Shown here in pieces: positions 1-13,585 of a stretch of 64,000 nt of DNA; position 1 is the first letter of the stretch, and each line of letters begins with the position of its first letter. The notes below the pieces were generated by a model, which was given only the letters and a program-made list of their open reading frames with translations, searched no databases and was not told the origin of the DNA. A program made the position numbers and the translations under genes. This DNA is from Tillus elongatus (lineage: Eukaryota; Arthropoda; Insecta; Coleoptera; Cleridae): assembly GCA_964006375.1 (NCBI GenBank), contig OZ023266.1, positions 159,777,292-159,841,291 on the forward strand. The letters are read 5' to 3'.

Positions 1-741
1 GTACATGTAAAATGTTGATAACCCGGTTTTTCCAGAAAAAATACAAAAGTTGTATTGCCACAGCTGTCGCTTATAAAAAACGTCTCCAGCCGGAACATGC
101 GGGAGAGGAAGATTTTGTTGGTAGTCAAAACATAAAACTTCTACTGTTTCATCGGTCTTGGCAAGCAGGGTTTTCTCTTTCATCGATGTATAGAATACTT
201 CCGCTTTTCTAATATGTAATGTTTTTTCTCTCTCTAGTACATGTTTGGTCTCAGGATCTTGCTCTGCTGCTGTTAAATTTTCCAACCTATCGCATGTCTG
301 ACATGTATCCGAACGAGGAGAACCAAAGCTTATATTGTAGTTTTCGCGAAAATGACGAAAGTAGAAGTCATACGAAACCTTTGCTTGACATTTTTCTTCA
401 CGTTTAAGTTTTTCAGAGACATCTGGTTCATATTTTTCCAAGTATAACCTATACATTTTGGAAACGTTCAGATCAGACGATAAATAGGTCCGACGTTCGT
501 TTTTCTCTCGACTATAATGTGATGAGCGCTTGGGAAAGCTTAGTATATGGTTATCTATAGCAGCTATAATATTCCTAGGAATTTTGTTAGGGCGATTATT
601 ATGTTTACCCCTCATGTCCAGTGGCGCGGCGATTTTTTCTTTTAAAGTGAGCCCTATACGATTTGCCCGGTGTTTGGTAATTCCATGGATTGAACAAAAT
701 GCCTGTCTGCAGACCATATATTCAGCACCTTTAACACGAAT
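1..741 (-). CDS. Uncharacterised insect-expanded protein, exon 2 (partial, runs off left edge)
   Basis: The minus strand is open for exactly 247 codons from 741 to the window edge, with no stop. It follows a good splice acceptor (TTATATTTCAG, CAG at 744-742) in phase 0. The peptide starts IRVKGAEYMVCRQAF and contains DMRGKHNNRP, SFPKRSSHYSREKNERRTYL, SPRSDTCQTCDRLE and CFDYQQNLPLPHVP. From memory this order (a GKH motif, SHYSR, YL.sDL..sKMY..Y, a CxxC, then an aromatic D.QQNLPLP segment) is typical of a large, poorly characterised insect protein family that NCBI labels with recent DUFs. It is often multi-copy and may be domesticated from, or carried by, a transposon. Function is unknown to me. 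The long open frame with synonymous-looking codons and correct splice sites makes it coding with high confidence; the family label is less certain. Confidence 0.8.
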   Translation of the reverse strand, partial: MRVKGAEYMVCRQAFCSIHGITKHRANRIGLTLKEKIAAPLDMRGKHNNRPNKIPRNIIAAIDNHILSFPKRSSHYSREKNERRTYLSSDLNVSKMYRLYLEKYEPDVSEKLKREEKCQAKVSYDFYFRHFRENYNISFGSPRSDTCQTCDRLENLTAAEQDPETKHVLEREKTLHIRKAEVFYTSMKEKTLLAKTDETVEVLCFDYQQNLPLPHVPAGDVFYKRQLWQYNFCIFSGKTGLSTFYMY

Positions 742-1226
742 CTGAAATATAAGCATATTTAAGATTTAATGTTTTTGAATAGTAGGTACAAAAATAATAA
801 AAATCATTTTGAAAAATATAAAAGCCGAACCCATTTTTAAAGGAAAAATCTAATTATTAAAAAGTTAACAACAAAGTTCAGTAAATTTAGTAAAGGAAAA
901 TTATGTCTAACGTCCGCCATTTTATTTTTTTATAATGTATCCAGCGACACCTCACTTAACAAATTCGGTTAAGCCGTTTAGGCTATAGAAGGGAAAAAAG
1001 AAAAACCAAAATGGTGTCTAGTGTCCGCCATTTTGATTTTTTTGTGGCCTAATATAAAATACCGTAAGTAAACAATGTGAATCCGCCACAAACATATAGA
1101 AACTATCCGGTGACAATGCCCACATATTTTGGCAATTTTTGATGTTGGTGTTTTGCCATTAGATGGCATTACACCAATATTTATTATATAGAAACTAACT
1201 AAACTTTAATCATTATCTTAACTTAC
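742..1226 (-). other. Intron of the left-edge gene
   Basis: A 485-bp intron on the minus strand. The donor AAG|GTAAGTTAAG has its GT at 1226-1225. The acceptor is a pyrimidine-rich TTATATTTCAG ending at 742. Phase is 0 on both sides, joining ..TVTFHYK to IRVKGAEY... It contains two similar stretches reading GTCCGCCAT (near 929 and 1024), which suggests a small internal duplication. No coding potential seen. Confidence 0.75.
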
Positions 1227-1777
1227 CTTGTAATGGAAAGTAACAGTCTTTGCTTTGCCGGTTCCTGTTCTCAATCTTTTTCTTGCTACCTTGTCTACCC
1301 GGATTAGGCCACCCAAGTATAGATCTTGCTTTTCTTTACTAGCTAAGCCATTAAATTCCTGCAAGACTTGATTTCTTTCTTCCGCATTGATCTTCGAAAA
1401 ACATTTAAGACGACAAGCACAATCGTTACCCACTTTTCGCTCTGGTATTAATTTTCCACTTTTTGCCGTAGTGTACTCTTCACCTTTTGCCATTTTTGCT
1501 TTTCTAATATTTCGTTGCCATAATGCCTCATTTCGTATTCTCTTTTTTCCTTTTTTTGTAGAAGGAGTATTTACATTGGCTGGTAAAATATCCTTGTTTA
1601 CAACTGGCATCAGACTCGGATTATTTAAAGGAATATTTTCAATTTTCCTGCGATTTGTCGTTCGTTTTTTATTTTTTTTTTGTTTATAACTAAGCTAGTA
1701 CTAGGCTGATCGCTATCAGATGGCAAATATTCACTACCAGATGACATAAAAGGTTCTTCTTCATCAGATGCCATCAT
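1227..1777 (-). CDS. Uncharacterised insect-expanded protein, exon 1 (one frameshift at a 10-base homopolymer)
   Basis: I chose the start at the tandem ATG-ATG at 1777-1772 (MMASDEEEPFMSSGSEYLPS), an acidic low-complexity leader. The frame continues to the T10 run at 1672-1681 (A10 on the coding strand). Dropping or adding one base there joins the leader to a second frame, which runs ..NRRKIENIPLNNPSL, then MPVVNKDILPANVN and a basic stretch RNEALWQRNIRKAKMAKGEE. Next comes a cysteine motif, NDCACRLKCFSKI, followed by EERNQVLQEF and LGGLIRVDKV, up to the GT donor at 1226. The CxCRLKCF motif followed by ER..i...F..L is characteristic of the N-terminal part of this insect family. The frameshift lies exactly in a homopolymer, so an assembly indel is as likely as true decay. 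Everything downstream stays open for about 380 codons, which favours a functional gene. Confidence 0.72.
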
Positions 1778-1955
1778 GTTTGATATTATCACACTACTAT
1801 TATGCGTAAAAATACACACGATAAACAACAGACCATGTGCCACGTGCACGCAAACATAAAAAGCAACAAGAAGACTGAATCTTGCCGGAACGCGTCTAAT
1901 AAGCTTAGCGCGCAATCGTTCATGGTCATGTCCTCCCACTCCACTAGTATTAACG

Positions 1956-2163
1956 TTGGTGCAAAAATCGAACAAGTCCTGGACATGACTGGTTTTTGCC
2001 CCAAAGGGTACTGTCAGCTAAGTCCTTTGGGCATTTCAAATCATTAATATATTTCGGACTTGTCTGATTTTTGCACCAATCGACCAGGGATGCTTTAAAT
2101 TATATTCCCAGTGAAAAAAACGTAATTTAGCCCAAAAGTGGACTTGGCCGGTTTTTGCACCAA
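1956..2163. repeat. Four copies of a 24-bp motif upstream of the gene
   Basis: A 24-bp word starting GGACTTG and ending TTTTTGCACCAA occurs at 2056-2079 and 2140-2163. A weaker copy lies at 1981-2004 and an inverted copy at 1956-1979. The 1956-1979 and 1981-2004 copies are head-to-head with one base between, making a 49-bp imperfect palindrome (18 of 24 positions match). They lie 180-390 bp upstream of the predicted start codon. Repeat-derived or regulatory; not assignable further. Confidence 0.55.
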
Positions 2164-2164
2164 G

Positions 2165-2508
2165 GTCTTCAATTGTTAATTTGACTTAATCTAACAAAGA
2201 TGCAGAGATCCCCCTTACAGTCGACTGTTCGAGCTTACACACACAAATACAAGGTTCAAATATTAACTTAAAGGTATGTATGGCGTTATAGTCAGCTGAT
2301 TGTAGGTGAAATCCAGCAACAGTTATACAAAACAAACAAACAAATCTTCGTGGACTTATCTGGATGTACTTCCGTGTCCTTCCACGTCTTTGGGCCCTCA
2401 GGTGTGAGTGACTAACCCAGTAAAGGCAGAAAACCACCAGACTTCAGCCCCCCGACAAGAAACCCTACAATGAATAAATGGCTTCTTTAGCAGGTACTAC
2501 GTATTTCA
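2165..2508. other. Intergenic stretch, no gene recognised
   Basis: Short open frames on both strands show no recognisable motif and no splice context. The stretch ends just before the palindromic end of the repeat element that follows. Confidence 0.5.
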
Positions 2509-2643
2509 ATTTTTAGTGAATTTTCTTAAAAAAAATTCACTAATGAGGAGATCCCGACTTTTGAATTTTGAAAAAATTTCTTCAAATGAGCGCTAATTAG
2601 GCCCCCCAGAACACATATCCGGGGTCGGTTTAAAATTTTATAT

Positions 2644-2733
<90 letters not shown>

Positions 2734-4166
2734 CACACCGATAACTCAAAAAATAATGGGCCGATTTTGATTAAATTTGGTGAATAAATTCCTTTTGCAA
2801 ATGGCTTGGATAAGTTCGTTAGCCAGGAAAATCGGTCCAGGTTTTCCCGGAAAATTTTGTGTTTTCTTTCGAAAAAAATTATATCTCCGGAATTAACAAA
2901 GTAAGGGAAACCAAATTTCATATGCGGATTTATATTATTATAAGCAAGTTACCTACCAAAATTTAGCTGCGTAGGTTAAAGGATAAAAAAGTTACAGGCA
3001 TTCGAAGAAAAATAAATTTGGATTTTCCTCAAAACGTCAAAATTGCGATTTTAAACGTCAAAATTGGTGAGTACATTCCTTTCGCAAGTCGCTTGGATAA
3101 TTTTGTTAGCCAGGAAAATCCGCCGAGGTTTTCCCGGAAAAATTTGTGTTTTCTTTCGCAAAATATTTATATCTCCAAAATTAACAAAGTAAGGGCAACC
3201 AAATTTAGTAAGCTGGTTTATATCGTTATAGGTGTGCCACCTACCAAAATTTAGCTCTGTATGTCAAAAGACAAAAAAGTTATGGGCATTTAAAGAAAAA
3301 TAAATTGGGGGTTTCCTCAAAACGTCAAAGTGACAATTGAAAACCTCAAAATTCGCAACATTTAGGCAAATAACTTGAATCTAATACGGGCTATGGAAAG
3401 AAAATGTCTCAAGAAGAATGTTTCACATACACCGAACTCTTAGTTTCAACCGTCATTGTCCTTCATTTTACTAAAATATTTCCAGAAAATTCATTTCTAA
3501 TAGACCCTTTCTCTGATGCTTGGCAGTAGCCTTAGCTATAGTGTTTATTGTTTAATGGTATATAATTTTTGTCGAATTTTCGTAAAAAATCAATAAAGTC
3601 AATATATTCGTTATTATACAAGATATGAAAAAATATTGTATACATTAATTATACGGTGTTTTGAGCTACATCTTAAAAAATTATTGCGACAATCACAGGG
3701 TGGCGCATAAGTCGTTGGTGATACAAATATTTTTTTTTGTCGAAAACGCCTTATTTTTTTGCATTTTCCATCGAAATATAATGCATGTTTGTAAGTTAAG
3801 AAATTCTGGAGGCAGCAAGTGCGTTGTGGTTGCGAATTTTGATTAAATGCTTCATATTTGAAAAGCTCAATTTGCTATTAACCTATAAGGTTGACCAAGA
3901 AACGGATTTTTTCAGTAACACTTTTGGTTTACTTTTGCAAATTTCTGTACGTTTTCAATCAAGTTATTTTGATGAAACATGGCACATTGTTTTTACTATA
4001 TATGTTATACTGGTAATCAAATTTGATGCTTGCTTTTTCTATATAGGTTATACTGGTAACCAAAATTGATGTCTGCTTTGTTAAAAAGAAAAACACACAT
4101 ATTTGCAATAAAAACATTTTTATGAAAATTCACTACCATAACGCACTTGCTGCGTCCCGAGATTTT
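2509..4166 (+). mobile_element. Long Helentron-like (HINE-type) non-autonomous element with internal (TA)n, copy 1
   Basis: It begins with the palindrome TTAGTGAATTTTC..AAATTCACTAATGAGG and has (TA)n at 2647-2720 followed by (TG)n. It continues with the family body (CACCGATAACTCAAAAAATA, then AGCCAGGAAAATCGG). It ends at a hairpin ACGCACTTGCTGCGT (about 4141-4155) preceded by GAAAATTCACTACC. The last ~360 bp (3803-4160) are bounded on both sides by inverted copies of that hairpin end, so this long variant contains a TIR-like sub-element. No protein is encoded. The same sequence recurs inverted at 5676-9285. The class (Helentron-associated versus other MITE-like) is inferred from subterminal inverted repeats, the terminal hairpin, the internal microsatellite and the insertion behaviour seen at 51678-52384. 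Confidence 0.6.
2647..2732. repeat. (TA)n-(TG)n microsatellite
   Basis: Pure TA dinucleotides (2647-2720) pass into TG repeats. They sit at the fixed internal position of the surrounding element family, between GGGGTCGGTTT..TATATG and CACACCGATAACTC. Confidence 0.95.
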
Positions 4167-5675
4167 TCCTTGTTTTTATTAGGTAGACTAAATGTAAGGA
4201 AAATTTAAGTAACTATAAGCTTACCCAAATAGATGAGGTTTCTTGTTCCACAGAAAAATGAACAATCTCTACCGAATAACTACAGTAATCAATTGTAAAG
4301 TGACAAAATCCAGCTTCTAGCTGCAGTCAACCTTACTGTTCAGTTACAGGATTATTAATTACAATATCATTTCATGTAAACATTAATCATTTTCAAAGAA
4401 CAAAAAACCTTTTGATAAGAAGTGATACGAGATATGTTAATATTTCCTTTTAAGTGAATTTTATTGAATTGCAGAAATCATATCTGGTAGAAAGAGAGAG
4501 AACGAAAAAAAGGACACTATACACTGAAGAGTGAGATAGAAAAACATGGATAGTCAAAAGAGAGACAGTGCATACCTAAGGGCAATTGCTTTTATTAAAA
4601 ATGTAAATAAAACCTCAAACTTATTTGTTTACTGTTTTATACTTAAGTTAATTTTTACAAGTAAAATTAGATGAAGAGGGTTGTTTATTTGTATTAAACT
4701 TCAAGCTACAACAGAAGTGAAAGCGTAATTGGTGCCTTTCCAAGGTTTTAAAAGTGTGCATTAGAAACAAACTGTTTATATACCAAAACATGCAAACTGT
4801 TATCTACAGAGTGTTCACAAGTGAGTATTATGTCCCTATATTTACTATGTTTTTTCACCCCGGGAGTTAACAAGCTGGTAGAAATATTAAGAGAGGATTA
4901 GAACCGTCTCCCACCCTTGCACTATGAGATACGCTAATGGGTGAAACTTTTGTTTGGGTCAAAAAAATTCTATTTTTCATAGTGAAGAAACACAAATTTC
5001 GTCTTGTGTATTGGAAACATTATTACCAATGCCTTTATTGATTTATCCGTTATTATTAGCGCCTAATTCCATTAGAATATATTCCTCGAAAATGACGCGC
5101 TAAAATTACACCAATATTCCGTAACACTCTTCAAACATAATTATGATATTGCACTACTTCAGCAAGTCCATTTAGGAGTTGTTATTTCTAACATACATTA
5201 TCAGGTTAGTTAGCTGCTAACGTTAGTGTAATCATGTTAATAGTCTCCTAAATATATTAGTGAACATTAAGGTAAACTTTCTGAGTGTACTGTGGAGGCG
5301 TAACATGCGGCAAGCGGCAATATGATATAGGTACGCCAAGGACTGACATCGTTCCTGTTATATTGAAATGTTAAATAATTTACCGCGGACTCGATGCCAG
5401 AGACAGGGCTCAAGTGTGTCTGCGATGCCTGGGGAAACCTTGCAATTAAACTAATTACTAGACCATTTGAGTTGATTCACTATTTCAGACCCGATCAATA
5501 TTCTCGATATAACAGTTATCGAACACTTAAACTAGTCGCGTAGTTGTTTGTTAATACACTCAAGCTGCCGTGATATAGTCTACAAGTTATTAAATTAACA
5601 TAACATTTATTACATAACATACCATTTATTTAACCCTTAACATTTATGTAGTTTGTCACAAATAAAAAAAATTCT
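4167..5675. other. 1.5-kb spacer between two inverted repeat arms, no gene seen
   Basis: No open frame over about 60 codons, and no TE protein motif on either strand. Contains a purine-rich GA stretch near 4490-4570. It separates the 2509-4166 arm from the inverted 5676-6785 arm and could be either host sequence or the loop of a giant fold-back structure. Confidence 0.5.
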
Positions 5676-6781
5676 GAACGCAGCAAGTGCGTTATGGTAG
5701 TGAATTTTCATAAAAATGTTTTTAATAACAAATATGTGTTTTTTTAAGAAAGCAGGCATCAAATTTGGTTACTAGTATAATCTATATATTAGAAACAATG
5801 TGCCATGTTTCATCAAAATAACTTTATTGTGTGAAAATGTACAAAATTTTCCAAAAGTAAACTTAAACTGTTCCCGAAAAAACACGTTTCTTGGTCAACC
5901 TTATAGGTTAATAGCAAATTGAGCTGTTCAAATATGAAACATTTGATCAAAACTCGCTACCATAACGCACTTGCTGCGTCTAGAATTTCTTTTCTTACAA
6001 ACATGCATTATATGTCGATGGAAAATGCAAAAATGCAATAACATAAGGCGTGTTTGATTAAAAAAAAAGGAAATTTGTATCACCAATGATTTATGGGCCA
6101 CCCTGTGATTGTAGAAATATTATTTTAAGATGTAGCTCAAGACACCCTATAATTAATATATACAAATTTTTTTCATATCTTATATAATAACGGATATATT
6201 GAGCTTTATTGATTTTTTACGAAAATTCGACAAAAATTATATACCATTAAACGATAAACTCTATAGCTAAGGCTACTGCCAAGCATCAGAGAAAGGGTCT
6301 ATTTGAAATGAATTTTCTGCAAATATTTTAGTAAAATGAAGGACAATGACGGTTGAAATTAGGACTTTAGGGTTTGTAAAACATTCTTCTTGAGACATTT
6401 TATTTCTATAGCCCGTATTAGATTCAAGTTATTTGCCTAAATGTTGCCAATTTTGACATTTTAAATCTCCACTTTGACGTTTTGAGGAAAACCCCAATTT
6501 ATTTTTATTAAAATGCCTATAACTTTTCTGTCTTTTGACTTACATAGCTAAATTTCGGTATGTAGCTTACTTATAAGGATATAAACCAGCGTACGAAATT
6601 TGATTGCCCTGACTTTATTAATTCCGGAGATATAATTTTTTTTCGAAAGAAAACACAAAATTTTCCGGGAAAACCTAGGCAGATTTTCCTGCTTAACGAA
6701 CTCTTCCAAGCCATTTGCAAAAGGAATTTTTTCACCAAATTTAATCAAAATCGGCCCATTATTTTTTGAGTTATCGGTGTG

Positions 6782-9079
<2,298 letters not shown>

Positions 9080-9163
<84 letters not shown>
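9080..9163. repeat. (TA)n microsatellite, right of the ITm insertion
   Basis: Continuation of the 6786-7018 tract on the far side of the transposon. Followed by the family sequence AAACATATAAAAATTG. Confidence 0.95.
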
Positions 9164-9166
<3 letters not shown>

Positions 9167-9283
9167 ATATAAAAATTGAAACTGACCCCGGATATGTTTT
9201 CTGGGGGGCCTAATTAGCGCTCATTTGAAGAAATTTTTTCAAAATTCAAAAGTCGGGATCTCCTCATTAGTGAATTTTTTTTA

Positions 9284-9807
9284 ATGTATGATGAGGGAAA
9301 TAGAGGAAAATATATTTTTTCTCTCGGCAGTTATATAATGGATCCATACATGCGTGATGTTAATGGTCCAGTTTATGATACAGAGTTGATAAACTTGACA
9401 ACATGTAGTAATATATTTCAGAATGTAACTCAGAATGATTTTGCAATGTTTCACACCAACATAAGAAGAATTGCCAAAAACTTCAATGAACTTTGTCTTT
9501 TATTAGGGAATCTGCAGTGTAGATTTGACTGCATTGAATGTACGGAGACCCGGACAGTTCATGACGAGAATTCTTCAATATAAAAGGTTATAAAATGATA
9601 TATAACGGCGGTAACATTAACGGGAGTGATGGTGTTGTGGTCTATGTTGGGGATATTTATGATTTTTTCTTTGATATTGTAGATAATAATGGGTTTAAGT
9701 TTTTGAAGATTACACTACCTAAAGGCAGTAGACGTATTATCATTATTGCAGTTTGTTACCTCCTTCAAAGAAAAAGCTTAACAGAACGAGAACCGTGGTA
9801 TGTGTGA
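9284..9807 (+). pseudogene. LINE endonuclease-domain fragment (Jockey/CR1-like)
   Basis: Two adjacent frames (9284-9583 and 9595-9807) translate to a fragment resembling the N-terminal apurinic endonuclease of non-LTR retrotransposons. The first has FAMFHTNIRRIAKNFNELC and FDCIECTETR, matching the usual F..xHxNIRSL..n...L...DiI.LTET pattern. The second has YNGGNINGSDGVVVYVGD and KITLPKGSRRIIIIAVCY, matching the Y.......GGV..YV..... and iI...YR segments. The expected W after TET is absent, the frames are offset, and no reverse transcriptase follows. It is a truncated, decayed copy abutting the end of the preceding element. Clade assignment is tentative. Confidence 0.6.
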
Positions 9808-10439
9808 TTGACCTCAGGTGGATATAGATCTGCTCTATGGTGAGGTCACAATGGCCTATAACACCCTACCCTAAAGTAGCTATCTATCAAATTATCAAAT
9901 TTATTAAGATTAGCAGCACTTTTTAGGAGGCTGACAGATCTGGATATAGTTTGATACTCACGTTCTCTTCCTTTGCTTGCTTCGCACTGCCCAGAGTCCT
10001 AGATTTGTAGGCTCTCCAGACTAGTGCTAGGTTACATAGGAATTTAGATATCTAGAGAATAGTTAGTAAGAAATAATTGTTTGCGATGATGCCAAAAGAA
10101 AGGAGAAGTTAGGGAGGAATTTCTCTTCAATTAAACAGATACTTTAATATAACAAAATATATAAATTTATTCATATAGATTAAATTTGGAATAGCAAACA
10201 AAATGAAATAAAAGTGGTTGGTAAATCTCAAAAAAAAACCATTAATTGCACACAAATAACAATCAGATAAACAGCAAGAATTTCAAGAACAAGAAATTAT
10301 TAATTTACATACATATGTCAAAACAATAAGATAAAGATAGTTGCCTACTACTAAAATGTTACTGTTAATTACTTAGGGTATCGCTCAAAAATAAACACAA
10401 ATGATTAGGTAAACTATTTGACGTTTGTCAATCAATTAC
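9808..10439. other. No gene recognised
   Basis: AT-rich sequence with scattered stops in all frames. Possibly the continuation of the preceding LINE remnant up to about 10100, but no motif is readable. Confidence 0.4.
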
Positions 10440-10911
10440 TAGGGAGCAGGTTTATGCATCTCAAGATGTGGAGGATGCGAAAATTTTCATCGTGCTGACA
10501 TTGTCCTTGGTACCATCTGCAGAAGTGAGGTCGCTTAGGGTAAACGTCAACATTCAAGCCTTGTACGATTGTAGGTTTGTATGAATGTTTATGACTTTGT
10601 TTTAATACACAGTGTACCGTACTTTTTGGAACGTCAATTTATTCACCATAAAACTGAACAGATTGCGGAGGGTTTTCGTTTGAAACCTGTAAGACGGCAT
10701 TATATCTTTCTTTATTTCTAGGCAGTGGTAGTTTCTTTGCGTGAAAGCTACCGTCGTTCAATAGATTGATTACTATTCTGCGAAATATTTTGGTGTTTGG
10801 TTGTCGTCTTTCTGGGTAGTTGTTTTGATATAAATTTGCAGCTGCCTCAGAATTTTGATTAGAACGAATATAACATTCCAACATGTCAAAATGTTCTTCA
10901 TTACTAAACAT
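10440..10911 (-). pseudogene. ITm transposase N-terminal fragment (DUF4817-type HTH)
   Basis: The minus-strand frame from 10911 reads MFSNEEHFDMLECYIRSNQN, then AAANLYQNNYPERRQPNTKI and VLQVSNENPPQSVQFYGE, before a stop at 10639. This is the insect DUF4817 helix-turn-helix pattern (y....AA..Y...yP.RR.P....f..l...L...GsF). Past the stop, another frame gives HSYKPTIVQGLNVDVYPKRP and FCRWYQGQ, the linker that precedes the catalytic domain in this type of transposase. The catalytic DDE/D part is missing. A second copy in opposite orientation lies at 32676-33008, with matching upstream sequence. Confidence 0.7.
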
Positions 10912-11805
10912 ATTGTTGAATAATATTTAAAATAACCAGGAAACAAAGTATTTAGTACAAAATTTTAAGCAACGTGTTAAATTCACCTTAAATTGTTCAG
11001 ATAATTAAGAATGGCAGTATTCTTAATTGTCACGAAAGTATTATATCCATAGCAACCTTTCATCTGTTGTTTTTCAGTTAAATTACGTTTAAAATCCAAC
11101 AATTTTCAAAGACGTCTTGGTAAATCATTAATCTGCGTTTTATTGAGTTTTGTTAGTAAATTTAGTTATTTACTACGTTTACCTATTTAATTCAATTATA
11201 AAATTTCTTTAGAAAATGTTGTAATTTAAAATATCAGTTGAAATAATGGGCCGATTCATTGGTGTGCTCAAAGTTTCGATACTTTTATCGTGAAATATTA
11301 CGGAAAATTATGTTAAAAGTAGAAGTTTATTGTTAGACTCCATGGCCTACTGCTTTTTGAACACTTTTTTTGTCATTGGGTTTCTGGTATTGGATTTCAT
11401 AGCCTACTATCCTCAAAACGGTTTTTCTCAAAATTGTCAGTGCAATTACAAGATTTCTCAAGCATGTTGTACATCGTTGAAAAGCCCTTTTCACAGGCTA
11501 TCGCATGAGTAAAAAATCCAATATGACTGCTATAATTAAAACAAATGTTGATACCTCTAGCTCAAAAACAAATCAAAGTTGAGAACAGCACAAAAAGATT
11601 ACTCTGTAAAAAGTTTCCTGATAATATGCAAGTCTTAGACATGTCAGATCAACGCCTATTTAACTCGAAAACGAAGAGGCAGGGTAAAATACAAGTCAAG
11701 TCTGGAACGAGCATGAAATTCTACAAAACATTGCTAATTTAACCGACTCCCTATCTCTAATAATAACGGAGATAGCAATACATTCCCATCCAGTTTGGGA
11801 CACAC
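10912..11805 (-). repeat. Upstream part of the DUF4817 transposase element, shared with 31740-32675
   Basis: About 890 bp align in inverted orientation with 31740-32675. Shared landmarks are the TCTAATAATAACGG stretch at the outer end, a GACTCCATGGCCTAC segment, a GTTGCTATGGATATA segment and TTAATTGTCACG near the coding start. It contains a short frame (11545-11742) ending KTKRQGKIQVKSGTSMKFYK that I do not recognise. Confidence 0.6.
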
Positions 11806-11814
11806 TGTATGTAA

Positions 11815-12257
11815 ACAGAAAGTAAAACCGGATATGGATTATAGGGGGCCTAGTTTGCACTCATTTAAAAAAATCCTATTAATATTCAAAAGCCTCGGTC
11901 TCCTCATTAACGAATTTATTCTACGAAAATTAGCTAAAAGTTATAGAACGTTAAACCATAAGCTTAACTAAAACTACTTCCAAAGCGTCAGAGAAAGTGT
12001 ATATTTGAAATGAATTTTCTGGAAATATTTTATTATCCTATTGAAATGAAGGGCAATGATGGTTGAAGCTAAAACTTAAGCGTTTGCGGAGCACTCTTTA
12101 CATAATCCGTATTTCTTTCAGGTTCTTTGCCTAAATGTTGCTAATTTTGACGTTTTAAATCGCGCCTTTTTACGTTTTGAGGAAAACCCTTTTTTTTTCT
12201 TTAAATGCCTCTAACTTTTTTGGCTTTAAACTTACAGACCTAAATTTTAGTAAATTG

Positions 12258-12327
<70 letters not shown>

Positions 12328-12450
12328 TGAAACTGATCCTGGAGATAGGTTCTAGGGGGCCTAGTTCGCGCTCATTTGAATACATTTTTTTTAATTCAAA
12401 AGCCAGGATCTTCCCGCTAGTGATTTTGTAAAAGAAAATTCACTAAAACA
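11815..12450 (-). mobile_element. Helentron-like element fragments with (TA)n
   Basis: Family segments in order: CGGATATGGATTATAGGGGG, the end CTACGAAAATTAGC, then CAGAGAAAGTGTATATTTGA and GACGTTTTGAGGAAAACCC. (TA)n lies at 12261-12321, followed by CCTAGTTCGCGCTCATTTGA and an ending AAAATTCACTAAAAC. At least two partial copies appear joined. Confidence 0.55.
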
Positions 12451-12728
12451 AGCACTTGAAGCCACGGGAAAAGTCTACGACTGTATTAAATATGGAACGG
12501 TTTCACTAAGCTGGGCAAGAACAAACAACCAGATATGCTATGCAAATTGAATTAAGTCTTAAAACCTTCGTCTCCTGTTTATTAAATTATTTTTTAAACA
12601 AATTTACCTCTTCTCTTTTATTAATATCTTTTCCAGGTGTTTGTCCTTTAGAGGGCTTGCAAAATTATTGGACACTCCTGAGTACTAGGTGCATTTAGGG
12701 TTAGTTACGTTATGGCTTTCCCGGTAGA

Positions 12729-12906
12729 TATTCCAGTAAGAACAACTAAAAAATGTCTGGACGGGCAGCAAGTAGGTTATTGTAGCGAATTTTCCTAGAA
12801 ATATTTTTAATGGTAAATATTCATTTTTTTTTAAAGAAAGGCATCAAATTTGATTACGGCTAAGACTAGAATAATGGGTGAAGATTAGAACCTGCGATGA
12901 TCACTG
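12729..12906 (+). repeat. 178-bp direct repeat, copy 1
   Basis: Starts ATTCCAGTAAGA and ends CCTGCGATGATCACTGCT. It contains a hairpin-end remnant (GTCTGGACGGGCAGCAAG) of the Helentron-like family. Repeated with a few differences at 13408-13585. Confidence 0.65.
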
Positions 12907-13407
12907 CTAAACTTACACTACATGCCAAAATTTGGGCCTCTAGGTTAAAAAAAATATAGACGTTTAAAAATATCTTTGGTGCTACTGATGATCCGAGAAA
13001 TGCACAAAACCAGAATATTTTGTGTGGATAACAAGATCTATTGTATAATACAGACAAATATTAGGTTTTCTTGGCGCAAAAAGGTCAAGAAATAACAGAA
13101 AAATTACTTTGAAAATTTTATAGTTTCTCTTCTGTAAATGTCAGAGTCGCGATTTGAAACGTCAAAATTTGCGATTTTTAGAAGGAGAACCTGAAACTAA
13201 TACGGTCTATGTAAAGTAAATTCCATAATAAATATGTTTTACAAAGCCTTAAGTTACAGCTATAACCATCATTGTCCTTCGTTTTACTAAAATATTTGCA
13301 GAAAATTCATTTCAAATAGACCCATCCTCTGACGATTTGGCAGTAGCTTTTAGTAAATGCAGCGGTGCACTAAGATCCCTGAAATAAAATGTCTGGACGC
13401 AGTAGAT
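12907..13407. other. Repeat-derived filler between the two direct repeats
   Basis: The stretch 13140-13350 matches the family body (AAACGTCAAAATTTGCGATT, CATTTCAAATAGACCC). No gene seen. Confidence 0.4.
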
Positions 13408-13585
13408 ATTCCAGTAAGACCAAGTAAAAAAAGTCTGGACGCGCAGCAAGGAGGTTATTGTAGCGAATTTTCCTAGAAATATTTTTAATGTTAAATATGC
13501 ATTTTTTTAATGAAAGGCATCAAATTTGATTAAGGCTAAGACTATAATAATGGGTGCAGATTGGAACCTGCGATGAGCACTGCTA
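13408..13585 (+). repeat. 178-bp direct repeat, copy 2
   Basis: Near-copy of 12729-12906: ATTCCAGTAAGACC through GGAACCTGCGATGAGCACTG. The two copies are 679 bp apart, which suggests a segmental duplication or unequal exchange between element fragments. Confidence 0.65.

Noticed and set aside
2509..4166. Calling the hairpin-ended family a classical TIR MITE
   Set aside because: Only the ~300-360-bp sub-element has matching inverted ends; the whole element has asymmetric ends, and the one verified insertion site shows no target duplication.
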